A stretch of DNA of 64,000 nucleotides from Gambelia wislizenii (lineage: Eukaryota > Chordata > Lepidosauria > Squamata > Crotaphytidae), in contig JAUMIR010000001.1 in assembly GCA_030847615.1 (NCBI GenBank), positions 89,143,501-89,207,500 on the forward strand, given 5' to 3'. This document shows positions 11,359-22,600 of the stretch, piece by piece. A program made the translations under genes and the position numbers. The stretch's first letter is position 1. Every line of letters starts with the position of its first letter. The notes under the pieces were generated by a model. It searched no databases, was not told the origin of the DNA, and saw nothing but the letters and a program-made list of their open reading frames with translations.

Positions 11359-12718
11359 GATTTCTAGATAGGAAGAGGGGTAGCTGAACAGTGGTATGCT
11401 AGGGATTATTCAGGGGAGACTCGTGGCTCCAGTGTGAACCTGCTCTCAGTTTTACTCAAAATGTTAAAGGAGTTATCCCAGTGGCAGCACTAGGAGGATG
11501 CAGAGAGGTTGAACAGCGCCAGGGGACACCATGGGAGGGAGGGGTGACACTGGCCTTAGTAATGCCACAGAGTTATCCAAGTTGCCAAATCCTATTCCCC
11601 ATATAGGTTTAGCATCTTGGACCACTGCCCCACTGATATCAGTCACCAGGGCTACTGGTGCCCATCAAAAATAACACAATTGATTGATTGATTGATTGAT
11701 TAAAAGGTGGTAGGATGCAGCTAAAGCCAAACTATTCCCTGTCACCAGAACTGCCATTCCTACTGGTGCACCTGGCAGGGAGATCCTGGAAATTGTAGTA
11801 ACTTTTCTAAGCTCTACAAAACAAGTACTCCAAATTTTAAAGCTGGTAACACTTTGTGAAAACAGCTGTGAGCTTCCTCCTGTCCAAAAGAATGTGTCCT
11901 CTTTAATGGAGGATCCTAGCAGGATCCTATCACCTCTGGAACCAGCTCCAACAATGTAACCAGTCAAGACTGAGCACAGCCTGGTCTGAGGTAAAGTGAA
12001 AAACAACAGTAAAGTGACTCAGCAACATGCTTTAAACTTTATTGAGTTTTATTGCTAAGCTTCTCTAGTGTTTGCTTCTGATGGGAGAGGTAAAGCTTCT
12101 GTCTGAAATTGTTCTGCAATAACTGGTTCAATCATATTGTCTAGGTTATTAGCGCAACTGCCACAGGGCTCTCTTCTTCCGTCTTAGAAAGAGACCAGGA
12201 ACAGTGAGAGTAACTGAACCCACGTTAGGAACTGATGGTGACTCAGTTCTCCCTGATTCTTGGCTAGTGTACTATAATGTAATGAATGTGTCACACCCCG
12301 ATTTGAGGTGAGGAGAAAAAAAAACACGGTTTGCCTAGTTAATCTGGCCCTGTTCCAGTTATGTCGTTTCTTACAGAGTAGCAAGCATATGGGGCTCTAG
12401 CCTGACAACAATCCTGATGTCAGACTTCTCAGAGGGATGTTCATGCCTTGTTTGAAAGCAGAATGGCAGTTCTTGAAGCCACCTGGAAGAACAATTCTGC
12501 TTTAAACAAAGGTGTAAGTTCTCTGGGTGGGCTTGTTTTCAAGGAATCAGAGGGCTTTCTGTTGCTGTCCTGATACCAAAATTCAGTGTCACACAGCAGC
12601 ATATTTAGTGGTAGCTTAATGGAAAGATGTGCCTCCCTGTGGATTAGGAGGGTAATACTATCCCCCGGCTCCTGAGAAAATGCCAAGCCCTGGTCCACAG
12701 CTACAGTGTAGACCACTG
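10521..12718. other. Intergenic; simple repeats only
   Basis: It holds (CT)n at 11322-11354, (TTGA)n at 11680-11701 and a poly-A run near 10769. No exon, RNA gene or repeat family was recognised in the rest. Confidence 0.5.
11322..11354. repeat. (CT)n microsatellite
   Basis: About 16 CT dinucleotides in a row. Confidence 0.95.
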
Positions 12719-12835
12719 AAGAATATGCAGCCCTCCAGACATTGTTGGACTGCAGCTCCCATCATCTCTAGCCAGCCAATGGTGTGGGATGAAGGGAGCT
12801 GCAGTTCAGCATCCAAAGGTCTCCATGTTCTCCAC
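12719..12835. mobile_element. Short foldback MITE
   Basis: TTGTTGGACTGCAGCTCCCATC and GGGAGCTGCAGTTCAGCATC are inverted copies around a short centre. It belongs with the elements at 33515 and 54650, which carry the same CCAGATGTTG / CTGCAGCTCCC style ends. Confidence 0.6.
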
Positions 12836-12839
12836 GTCT

Positions 12840-13438
12840 GATGAAGACCACGTTGCTCATTTATGCATCTGACAGAAAATGGCAATCATGTAATGCTTCT
12901 GACCTGAGATTTTCATGCCCTATCATACTTTCAGAGTCAACCATCCAGCAAAGAGAAAGTTGCCACACCCTCCCCTTATCACCCAGACCTGAAGGCAGAG
13001 CCTTGGGAGTGCCCCTTCTCTTGGTTTGAGCACAGTGGACTCATACCACATGGTCAATAATGGAGTTATCTCTGACACCCATTGTGGTTTTTGAGTTAAC
13101 ATGCCAGAGGGCAGGCATCCAGCAGCTAAACAAGTTTCCTTTTCTATTTGTTCTCAGGGTGTTCCTTTCTTACATTGTTTCCTGTGGGTGAGACTATCAC
13201 CCTGCCATTCAAACAGGTGCGAACAGGGAGGGCTGCTTGCATAGAGGTTTGTGTTCTTGTTTTTTCTCTCTACTTCCCTGACAGTCTAGATCTTCTTGCT
13301 TGCTGCCTGGGGCAATCTGATCCTATCTCTCGCTTTGGGGCTCTTGTTGTTCTTGAGGGTTGGCATTTTCAGTTGTTCTCCTCTTGATTCTTCAACACAC
13401 ACCCTTTCTCAGTTACTTGCTACAAGTGGAGTACAACA
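12840..13438 (+). promoter_or_regulatory. Immediate upstream flank of CAPN9 (promoter and 5' UTR expected here)
   Basis: This is the sequence just 5' of the start codon. It is largely free of the recognised repeats, unlike the DNA on either side. I see no clear TATA box, no CpG island and no obvious non-coding first exon, so the transcription start is not assigned. The label rests on position only. Confidence 0.35.
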
Positions 13439-13651
13439 ATGCCATACACCTACCGGGATGTGAACCCACGGGCTCCTCCAGTGCCCCAGAGTGCTCGTGC
13501 CACACACTCCACTGGCCAGGCGTATAAGGAGCTGAAACTTGAATGCCAGCAGAAGGGGACGCTCTTTGAGGACTGTGACTTTCCAGCCAACGATTCTTCC
13601 CTTTTCTTCAGTGAGAAGCCTCCTGTCCCCTTTGTATGGAAAAGGCCTGGG
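13439..13651 (+). CDS. CAPN9: CAPN9 coding exon 1 (residues 1-71)
   Basis: This exon encodes the N-terminal anchor segment and the start of the protease core, from MPYTYRD to FVWKRPG. The start codon has A at -3, and an in-frame TGA at 13385-13387 lies upstream with no other ATG between, which decides this start. The motif [11 protein letters not shown] is diagnostic of calpains. The exon ends in phase 0 at a GTGAGT donor (13652). The extent of the 5' UTR could not be set. Confidence 0.96.
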
Positions 13652-16600
13652 GTGAGTATAAGGAGTGTTCATTTTCTTTGTGTCATATCCTGTAGAATTT
13701 TGTTCAGAATCAGATAGATAAATAGACTTTTATTTGTTGAACTGCTCAGACCCTCTCTCCCAAGATCACAGTGAGATAGATTGGCTGCATTCACAAGGAG
13801 GGGATAAGTTAATGGCAGAGATCCTGTTGGTTTGTCTGAGGTAGAGTAGACCCATTTAATAAATGGTTGAATGGCGAGTCAACACATAGGACTTTATAAG
13901 ACATAGGGAAAAAATGCACCAAAATGATGTAATTTCGACGGAACAGGTTGTCATTATCAGACGACATCATTCCGCTCCCATGGCCAGTGCATAAATTGTC
14001 CAGAAATAAGGTGCCACTTTTAATTGACAGCTTAAGCTGTCAATAGATCACCTGTGCTGGCTTTTTGCCAGCATTGCCGGTGTGTGAAACCTCGGGCCAT
14101 TTAAATCTTGTCACTGCAGAGTCAATGGCTGGACTTGGCACAACACTTCCGGGTGAGCTTGCAACATCCAGGTAAGTGATGAACTTTTTATGACCTTCCC
14201 CAGGTTACCTGGAAGTTTTAAAGTGTGTTTTGGTGATTTTTGTAACTTTAAATGTTTTAATTTTTGATTTATTTTTTAATTTCCCGTGCAATCAACTCTT
14301 GTGAAAATTTGTGGGATTTCAAATGAGGAAGTGAACAGAACTCCATTCACTTCCTCTTTATTGCTGGGGAAGCCATTGATGGGGAGAGAAGTTAGGTGCA
14401 GTGGGGGACATTATTTTGCTGGCATGGGGCTCATCTGATAAAGTCCATACGTAAATCCATTTGACTCAATGGTTCTATTCCTAAATGGCAGGGGATTGGA
14501 GAAGACAGCTCTTGCAATCTCTACTAGCTCTATGATTCTGTGATTCTATGATTCTACTCTGGGTGTGTATGTGCCTTCCAGTTGCCTGTCGACTTATGAT
14601 GACCCCATGAATTTCATAGGGCTTTCTTAGGCGAGGAACACTCAGAGGTTGGCTCTGTCAGCTCCTTCCTCTGAAATATCACCTACAGCAGCCTTTCTCA
14701 ACCTTTTTATCCTGGAGAAACCCTTGAAATAATTTTCAGATCTCAGGGAACCCCTGCATAAACATTATTCTATATACTGCTATTGCTTTCCCCCTACAAT
14801 CACAAGCTCTTGAGGAACCCCTAGCAAGCTCTTGGGGAACCCTAGGGTTCCAGGGAACCCTAGTTGAGAAACACTGACCTACAGCATCTGGTATTCGTTG
14901 GAGGTGCTAACCCTGCTTAGCTTCCAAGATCAGATGGGATCTGGAGCCTTTAGGGTATTTAAGCATCAATGATTCTACTCTAGTCCAGATTAATAAAAGC
15001 ATTTAAACCAATGTCTTCTGTGTGGCTACTTATTTCACTATAGGATTCCAGTCACTTTTCCTTTTGCTTCACATCTCTTACCCTCTGTCTTGGAACACTG
15101 TGTCTTACTTTGTTGGAAGATGTCTCAAATTCTATATTAATATGATTGACTCCCATAACTATAGTGCAGAACTTGAGCTTTCAAGGCATGCTTCGTCTCA
15201 GCCCTCTGTGGCCAGGATGATATTCATAGGTGTGGCCATCCTTCTGATACCAGTGATGCTTGTTGTTAATTGCTGTCAAGTCAACTTTGGCTTATGTCAA
15301 CCCCATGAATGAAAGACCTCAGAGTCACCCTATCCTAACAGCCCTACTCAGGTCTTGCAGGTTCAGGGCCGTGGCTTCCTTGATTGAATCTATCCATCTG
15401 GAATACAGTCTTCCTCTTTTCCTACAGCCTTCTACCTTACCAAGCATTCTTTTTTTTTCCTAATGAGTCATGTCTTCCCATGATATGTCCAAAGTACAAC
15501 AGTCTCAGTTTAGTCATCTTGGCTTCTAGGGAGAATTCATGCTTGATTTGTTCTAGGACCCATTTATTTGTCTTTTTAGTAGTCCGTGGCACCCGTAGAA
15601 GTCTCCTCCAGCACCACATTTCAAATGTCGATTTTCTTCCTATCAACTTTCTTCACTGTCCAACTTTTACAACCATACATAGAAATGGGAAATTTTATGG
15701 CATGGTCAATCCCTAACATTAGTATCTAATGATATGTCTTTATACTTCAGGATCTTGTCTAGTTCCTTCACAGCTGCCCTTGCAAATCCTAGTCTTCTGA
15801 TTTCTTGACTGCAGTCTCCATTCTGATTAACGACTCAGTCAAGGTATTATGGACTATTTCAATGTCTTCATTGTCTACTTTAAAGTTATGTAAATCCTCT
15901 GTGATCGTTATTTTTTGTTTTCTTAATGTTCAGCTCTAGACCTCTCCTTGCACTTTCTTCCTTGACTTTCTTCAGTAATCGTTCCCAAGTCTTTGTTATT
16001 TTCTGCTAGTAGTATGGTGTCATCTACATATCTTAAATTGTTGATGTTCTTTCCTCCAATTTTCATGCTTCCTTCCTCCAAATCTAATCCTGCCTTACAT
16101 ATGATATATTCAGCATACAAGTTAAATGGGTAGGATGATAAAATGCAGCCTTGCCTGACCCCCTTGCCATTTGGAAACCATTTAGTTTCTTATTATTCTG
16201 TCCTGACAGTAGCATCTTGTCCTGAGTAAAGGTTACATATCAGGACAACCAAATGCTGTGGCACACCCATTTCTTTAAGAGCAATCCATATATTTTTCGT
16301 GATCTATACTGTACAATCAAAGGCTTTGATATAATCTATAAAACACAAGCTGATTTTCTTTTGACATTCTTTGGTACGCACCATTATCTAATGTATATTT
16401 GCAATATGATCCCTAGTGCCCCTTCCTTTCCTGAATATAGCTCGGACATCCGGCATTTCTCGCTCCATATCTGGTAAAAGTCTTTGTTGTAGAATTTTCA
16501 GTATTACTTTGCTTGCATGGAAAATGAATGCAATGGTCCTGTGGTTACTGTAATCCCCGGTGTTTCCCTTTTTGGGGGATTGGAATATATATTGAGCATT

Positions 16601-19600
16601 TCCAATCTGTGGGCCATTGTTTTGTTTTCCATATTTGTTACAGATTTTAGTTAGAACTGGGGAAGATTCTGCCTCTGAAGACTGAAGGGAGTCTATCTGT
16701 TCCAGGTGATTTATTTCTCCCAAGTGCTCTGAGTGCAGCTTCCTCTTCACTTTGTAAAATTGGAAGCTCATCTTCATATGGTTCTTTCTTGAATAAATCT
16801 ATAACCTTTTCATCTCTTTTATATAGTTCTTCTGGGTATTGTTTCCATAATCTTTTTTTATTTCTACTTGGTCATGTAATGTGTTCCCCTGCTGGCTGTA
16901 GAGCATCTGCACTCTTGGTTTAAGTTTCCTTTTGATTTCTCAGATCTTATGGAATAAATCTCTTGTTCTTCCTTTTTTGTTCTTCTGTTTCTCTGCATTG
17001 ATTATTATGCATTGAGGCCATGATATTAAGAACACAGCTGCGCTGGGCAGGGCATGTTTCTAGAATGGAGGACCATCGCCTCCCCAAAATAGTATTCTAC
17101 AGTGAACTCACCACGGGTCAGCGTAAGAGGGGCGCTCCAAAAAAGCGATACAAGGACTCCCTGAAACAACACCTCAGGCTCAGCCAAATTGATCATCAAC
17201 AATGGTCCGCCCTGGCCTCACATCGGGAGGCATGGAGACACACTATCCACAATGCTGCAGCTTTATTTGAGAACTCATGCCGAACAAGTCTTGAAGAGAA
17301 ATGACAACGCAGAAAAAATCACAACCCGGAAACATCACTCAAGGAAACCTTCTGCTGTGCTTTCTGCAACCGGACTTGTCTATCTTGGATTGGCCTTTTT
17401 AGTCATCAGTGTGCTTGCAGAAAGCGTGGGATGAGTCCTTCCTGAATCTTCGTTTGCGAAGAGAAGCCAGAGAGAGAGATTGATTATTATAGTAGTTCTC
17501 CTTGTCCCTGTGCACCAGTCATTAAACAGTTGCATTCAGGATTCTAACTCTACTTCTGTCACCTTTTACTTTTGCTTCTCATCTGCCCTTAACTGCTTGA
17601 AGAGTTTCATCTGCCATCGACTGAGACTCCTCTTTCTTTTTGGCTACAGATAGTGTCTTTTTGCATTCTTCCCTGACGGTGTCCCTGGCTTCAGTCCAGA
17701 GTTCTTCTGGCTCCCAGAACTAGGCTTAATAGTGCAAACCTATTTTTCTCATTATGTTTAAATTCTATGGGGATGTTCTTCAGGTTGCATTTCAGCATGA
17801 TATTTGGTTTAGTATCTTCTTTAGCTTTACTGCAATTTTTGATATTAGTAGTTCAATGGTCTGTACCACAATCTGTTCCTGGTCTTGTTTTAGCAGAGAG
17901 AATGGATCTTCTCCATCTTCTGCTTCCAATTATGTAGTCTTATTTGATTTCTATATTGGCCATCAGGTGATGTCCATGTGTACAGGTTCATTTCTTTGGT
18001 TGCTTGAAGAATATGTTTGCAATTAACAAACTGTTAGCCTTGCGAAATTCAATCAGTTGGTCTCTTGCTTCATTTCTTGATTCTAGGCCAAATTTTCCTA
18101 CAATTTTTGATTCTGTTCTGTTTCCTGTTTTTGCATTCCAATCAATTATGATTAACAAGAAGTCCCATTTTGGTATGTGATAAATTTCCTCCTGGACTCC
18201 AACATAGAATCTTTTAATGTCTTCTTCTTCTGTTTCAATAGCTGGAGCATAAACGTGAATTAAGGTTATATTGATGGGTTTTCCTTGAAGTCTTATTGAC
18301 ATGATTTGGTTAGACTTTGCATTATAGTCTTTGACTGCTTTTGCTATCCTCACTATAAATGCCACCCCATTCCTTCTTAGATTTTCATTTCCTCAATAAA
18401 ACACTGTGTAATTATCTGACTCAAAATGTCCCATTCCTGTTCACTTTAGCTTGCTCATCCCAAGTACTGCAACGTTTATACATTCCATTTCTTGTTTTAC
18501 TATGTTTAGCTTCCCATGATTCATGTGTCTCACATTCTGTGTTCCTATAATATGTGCTGTGCAGCTTCAAACTTTTCTTTCATCTCTGAGCACATCAACT
18601 GCTGAACGTCCTTTTGGCTCGAATCCATTTGCATCATTAGCAACAGTGCTACTGGTAGTTGTCCTCTGCTGTATCCCAGTAGCTTGTTGAGTGCCATCCA
18701 ACCTAGGAGTTTCATACCATGGCATAACCTCTTGCCTCACAGGAGCATGCAAACCCACCCCAACAGAAAGGTAGTGCTATTGGTGGTACCAGTGGTATAG
18801 TCATGCTCAGTTATGTCACTGGGTTCCTATGTAGGGAAGAGAAAGGAAGGACAAAACTAATCTCCACTAGCATTTGTAAAACACCAGCTGAGTCCTGGGT
18901 TCAGACAGAAACTGCCTCTTTCTTAGGATAGGGAATAATATTTTCAAAATACTCTGTGGACTCTAGATTCCACAGAAGGGGTTGTTGTTGTCATGTGCCT
19001 TCAAGTTGACTCCAACTTATGGCAATGATATCGTATTAGGGTTTTCTTGGCAAAATTTATTCTAAGGTTTGCCACTGTCTTCCTCTGAGGCTAAGAGAGC
19101 GACCTGCTGAGGTCACTCCGTGGGTGTCCACTGCTGAATGGGAATTCATACTCTTGTCTCCCAGAGTCCTGGTCCAACAATCAAACCACAAAAGGGATAC
19201 TCCAGTTTTAGATTTGGGACCAGTTTCTATGAGTGTAATATGACCAAAAGCAAAACAAAAAGGATAATAATCCAAAGGTCTAGAAGATGTGATGGAGAGT
19301 TAGTGTAATAACTTTTCCTTTGCTTGAAGCTCAGCCTGCCAGGTTCCAAATGTACAGAGTGGCTGGGTGTTGTTGCCACTCTCCTCCTATTTGTTCTTGC
19401 TCACTCTTCTTGTTTTTATTTTTCTCCATGTGCAGTAATGAGCAGGGCCCCAACAAAAGAGGGACAGAGATGAGCAGAATGACTGAGGGAGAACAAACAG
19501 AAAAGCCTGCATCTCCCTCATCTCCTGCTGTATCCTAGACTTCAAAGGCAGCCTGGCAAGTATAATTGCCTCTCATTTCCACAGCAGAGTTGGGATTTTT

Positions 19601-22600
19601 ACAGCCCCCAAACAGCTTAGAACCAGGTTACTTCTGAAAGCATCCTGTATGAACCTGCCTGGCCTTGAATCACGTGCTCTCTACTGTTTCCCTGTGTGAT
19701 GTTGGGTGGATGCTGAGCTTTGAAAACTAATGTTTTGGGACAACAATTGCCAGAATCACCCAACCGGCAGAAGGGCAGAGTCTATAATGCAGAGGTGGCC
19801 AAAGTGCAGCCATATTTGAGATCCCAAATATGGCACTTGACTGAAAATTTGGAATCTAAATCTTCAGGTCTCTCATTGACTCTCACTAATAAACCAAAAT
19901 AGGCTGTAACTTTACAGCAATTTTATTTTCTTTTTCTCATCCCCATGCCTTACATGTATCTGAACTTCAGGAATGGGCTATAATAGTGAAATATGAGAGA
20001 CCATAGCATCCCCTTAGAGCAGATAACCACTGCCAAAATGCAGACAGGTAGTTCTAGTGGATTTTTGTTAGCCAACTTTAAAGTTTCATTTTCAAAAGAT
20101 GATAAATGTTTTTCAAAGCATGTACAGTCAGTTGAGAGTTCAATCCTGCCAGTTCATGTGACTTTCTGCACTCAGTGTCTGCACTCTTTAAAAAGACAGA
20201 CAGAGAGAAAGAAATGCAGACAGAAAGAACACTTTCACCCTACACAATTATTGTGCTATGATTCTGCTTTAAATGTCATGGTTCCATCTTACAAAACACA
20301 GGGATTCACAGTTTAGGGAGGGGTATTTCGAGTTCTTAGCCGGAGAGCTCTAGTGCCTCCCTAAACTACAAATCCCAAGATTCCATAGGATGCAGCCATG
20401 GCAGTTACTGTGGAATTGTAGAACTATCATTGTGTTGTGTGGAAGAAACCACTTTCTTCCCTCCATATTGGTCCAAACCAGGCTGATCCTCTTTGGTCTG
20501 GAATCAGGTGAATTCAACCCAACTCAGATCTGTGCTATTCAACATCTTTATCAATGACTTGGATGACAGAATTAGGGCCAATTAGGGCGTATTTGAAGGG
20601 GTGTCACATTGAGGATGGGGCAGGCTTGTTTTCTGCTGCTCCAGAGACTGGAACACAGAGCAATGGATGCAAGCTCCAGGAACAGAGATTCCACCTCAAC
20701 ATTAGGAGGAACTTTTTGACAGTCAGAGCTGTTCGGCAGTGGAACACACTCCCTCGGAGCGTGGTGGGGTCTCCTTCCTTGGAGGTCTTTAAACAGAGGC
20801 TGGATGGCCATCTGTCGGGGATGCTTTGATTTCCTGCGTGGCAGGGGGTTGGACTGGATGGCCCTCGTGGTCTCTTCCAACTCTGCAATTCTATGATTCT
20901 ATGATTGTGTGCTGGAAAAGCAAAGCACCAGTGGGACATGACCACTGATGAGGGAGAGAAATGGCGGTGCCTCAGCAGCACTTGCCCTTCCTCCCCTCCC
21001 TGCCCCCCCAAATCTGGTGTGGATGGTTTTCAGGTGTGGTGTGGTTTTCTAAAATCCAAATCAAGGAAGTATTCCCCAAGTCTGGTGTGAATAGGGCCCA
21101 AAAGCGTGTGTCATTATTGCACTAGATTTGGGGAAAAGGCCACATGTCATATGGCATAATTTGCGTCAGATTCAGGGGGAGATGGATTTGGGGTTTGTGC
21201 CTGGTACACTCAAGCCCGACATTAGAAGATTGTCTAATTCTGAATCAAATCAGGATGTGTCTGATAGATTCAGATCATAGAATTGAAGAGTTGGAAGGGA
21301 CCACAAGGGCCATCCAGTCCAACCCCCTGCCACATAAGAAATCATGATCAAAGCATCCCTGACAGATGGCCATCCAGCCTCTGTTTAAAGACCTCCACAG
21401 AAGGAGACCCCACCACACTCCGAGGGAGTGTGTTGTTCTAGTCTCTGGAGCAGCAGAAAACAAGCTTGCTCCCTCCTCAATGTGACACCCCTTCAAATAC
21501 TTAAACAGGGCTGTCATGTCACCTCTTAACTGTCTTTTTTCCAGGCTAAACATACCCAGCTCCCTAAGTCTCTTCTCATAAGGCATGGTTTCCAGACCTT
21601 TCACCATTTTAGTCGCCCTTCTTTGCACACACTCCAATTTGTCCATATCCTTTTTGAATTGTGGTGCCCAGAACTGGACACAGTATTCTAGGTGAGGTCT
21701 GACCAAGGCAGAATAGAGTGGCACTATTACTTCTCTTGATCTGGACACAATACTTCTATTGATGCAGCCCAAAATTGCATTGGCCTTTTTAGCTGCCGCA
21801 TCACACTGTTGACTCATGTTCAACTTGTGGTCTACTAGGACTCCTAGATCCCTTTCACATGTAGTCTCATTCAGCCAGGTCTCTCCCATCCTATATCGAT
21901 GCATTTCATTTTTTCGCCCTAAGTGCAGTACCTTACACTTCTCCGTATTGAATTTCATTTTGTTAGCTTTGGCCCAGCTCTCCAGTCTATCCAGGTCATT
22001 CTGAATTTTGATCCTGTCCTCTAGGGTATTAGCTACTCCTCCCAATTTGGTGTCATCTGCAAATTTGATAAGTATGCCCCTAATTCCCTCATCCAAGTCA
22101 TTGATAAATATGTTGAATAGTACTCGGCCCAAGACCGAACCTTGTGGCACCCCACAGGTCACATCTTTCCAAGACGAAGAGGAGCCACTGCTGAGCACTC
22201 TTTGGGTTCAGCAGTCATCCAGCAAAAGCAAAGCACCAGCGGGATTCTTCCAGTATGAAGGCAGAACAAGCCCCTGCCCCACCATCGTGAGTAAGCCATC
22301 TGTTCTGGCTTCAGAGAAGGTGACTACCATTGGGGCTTTGATTTTTCTAGAGCTCAGAGTCGAGCGTAACAGGAAGTCAAGTAAAAACCCAATGCAGATT
22401 TGGACTTTGGCAGATGTGGCACTGAAATCCAGGCCAGAATAGTTTAAATTTCATGTGCTGCAGCTCTGGGCCAAAGTAGTCCAAATCCCATCGGGATTTT
22501 TACCCCCCTGTAGTCAAGCCCAAGGGTTTATGGGAATTGTTGTCCAGAACCTCTGGCAGGCACCAGGTTGGGAGAGACTGTTGTGCAAAGCACCAACCCC

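Noticed and set aside
14880..14966. 5S rRNA gene
   Set aside because: Only the internal promoter region matches, and it continues into a SINE body and tail; it is a 5S-derived SINE.
21275..22198. A 307-residue reverse-transcriptase frame as a host gene
   Set aside because: It is a 5'-truncated CR1 LINE with its 3' UTR attached; no promoter, no introns, and other copies occur in the window.
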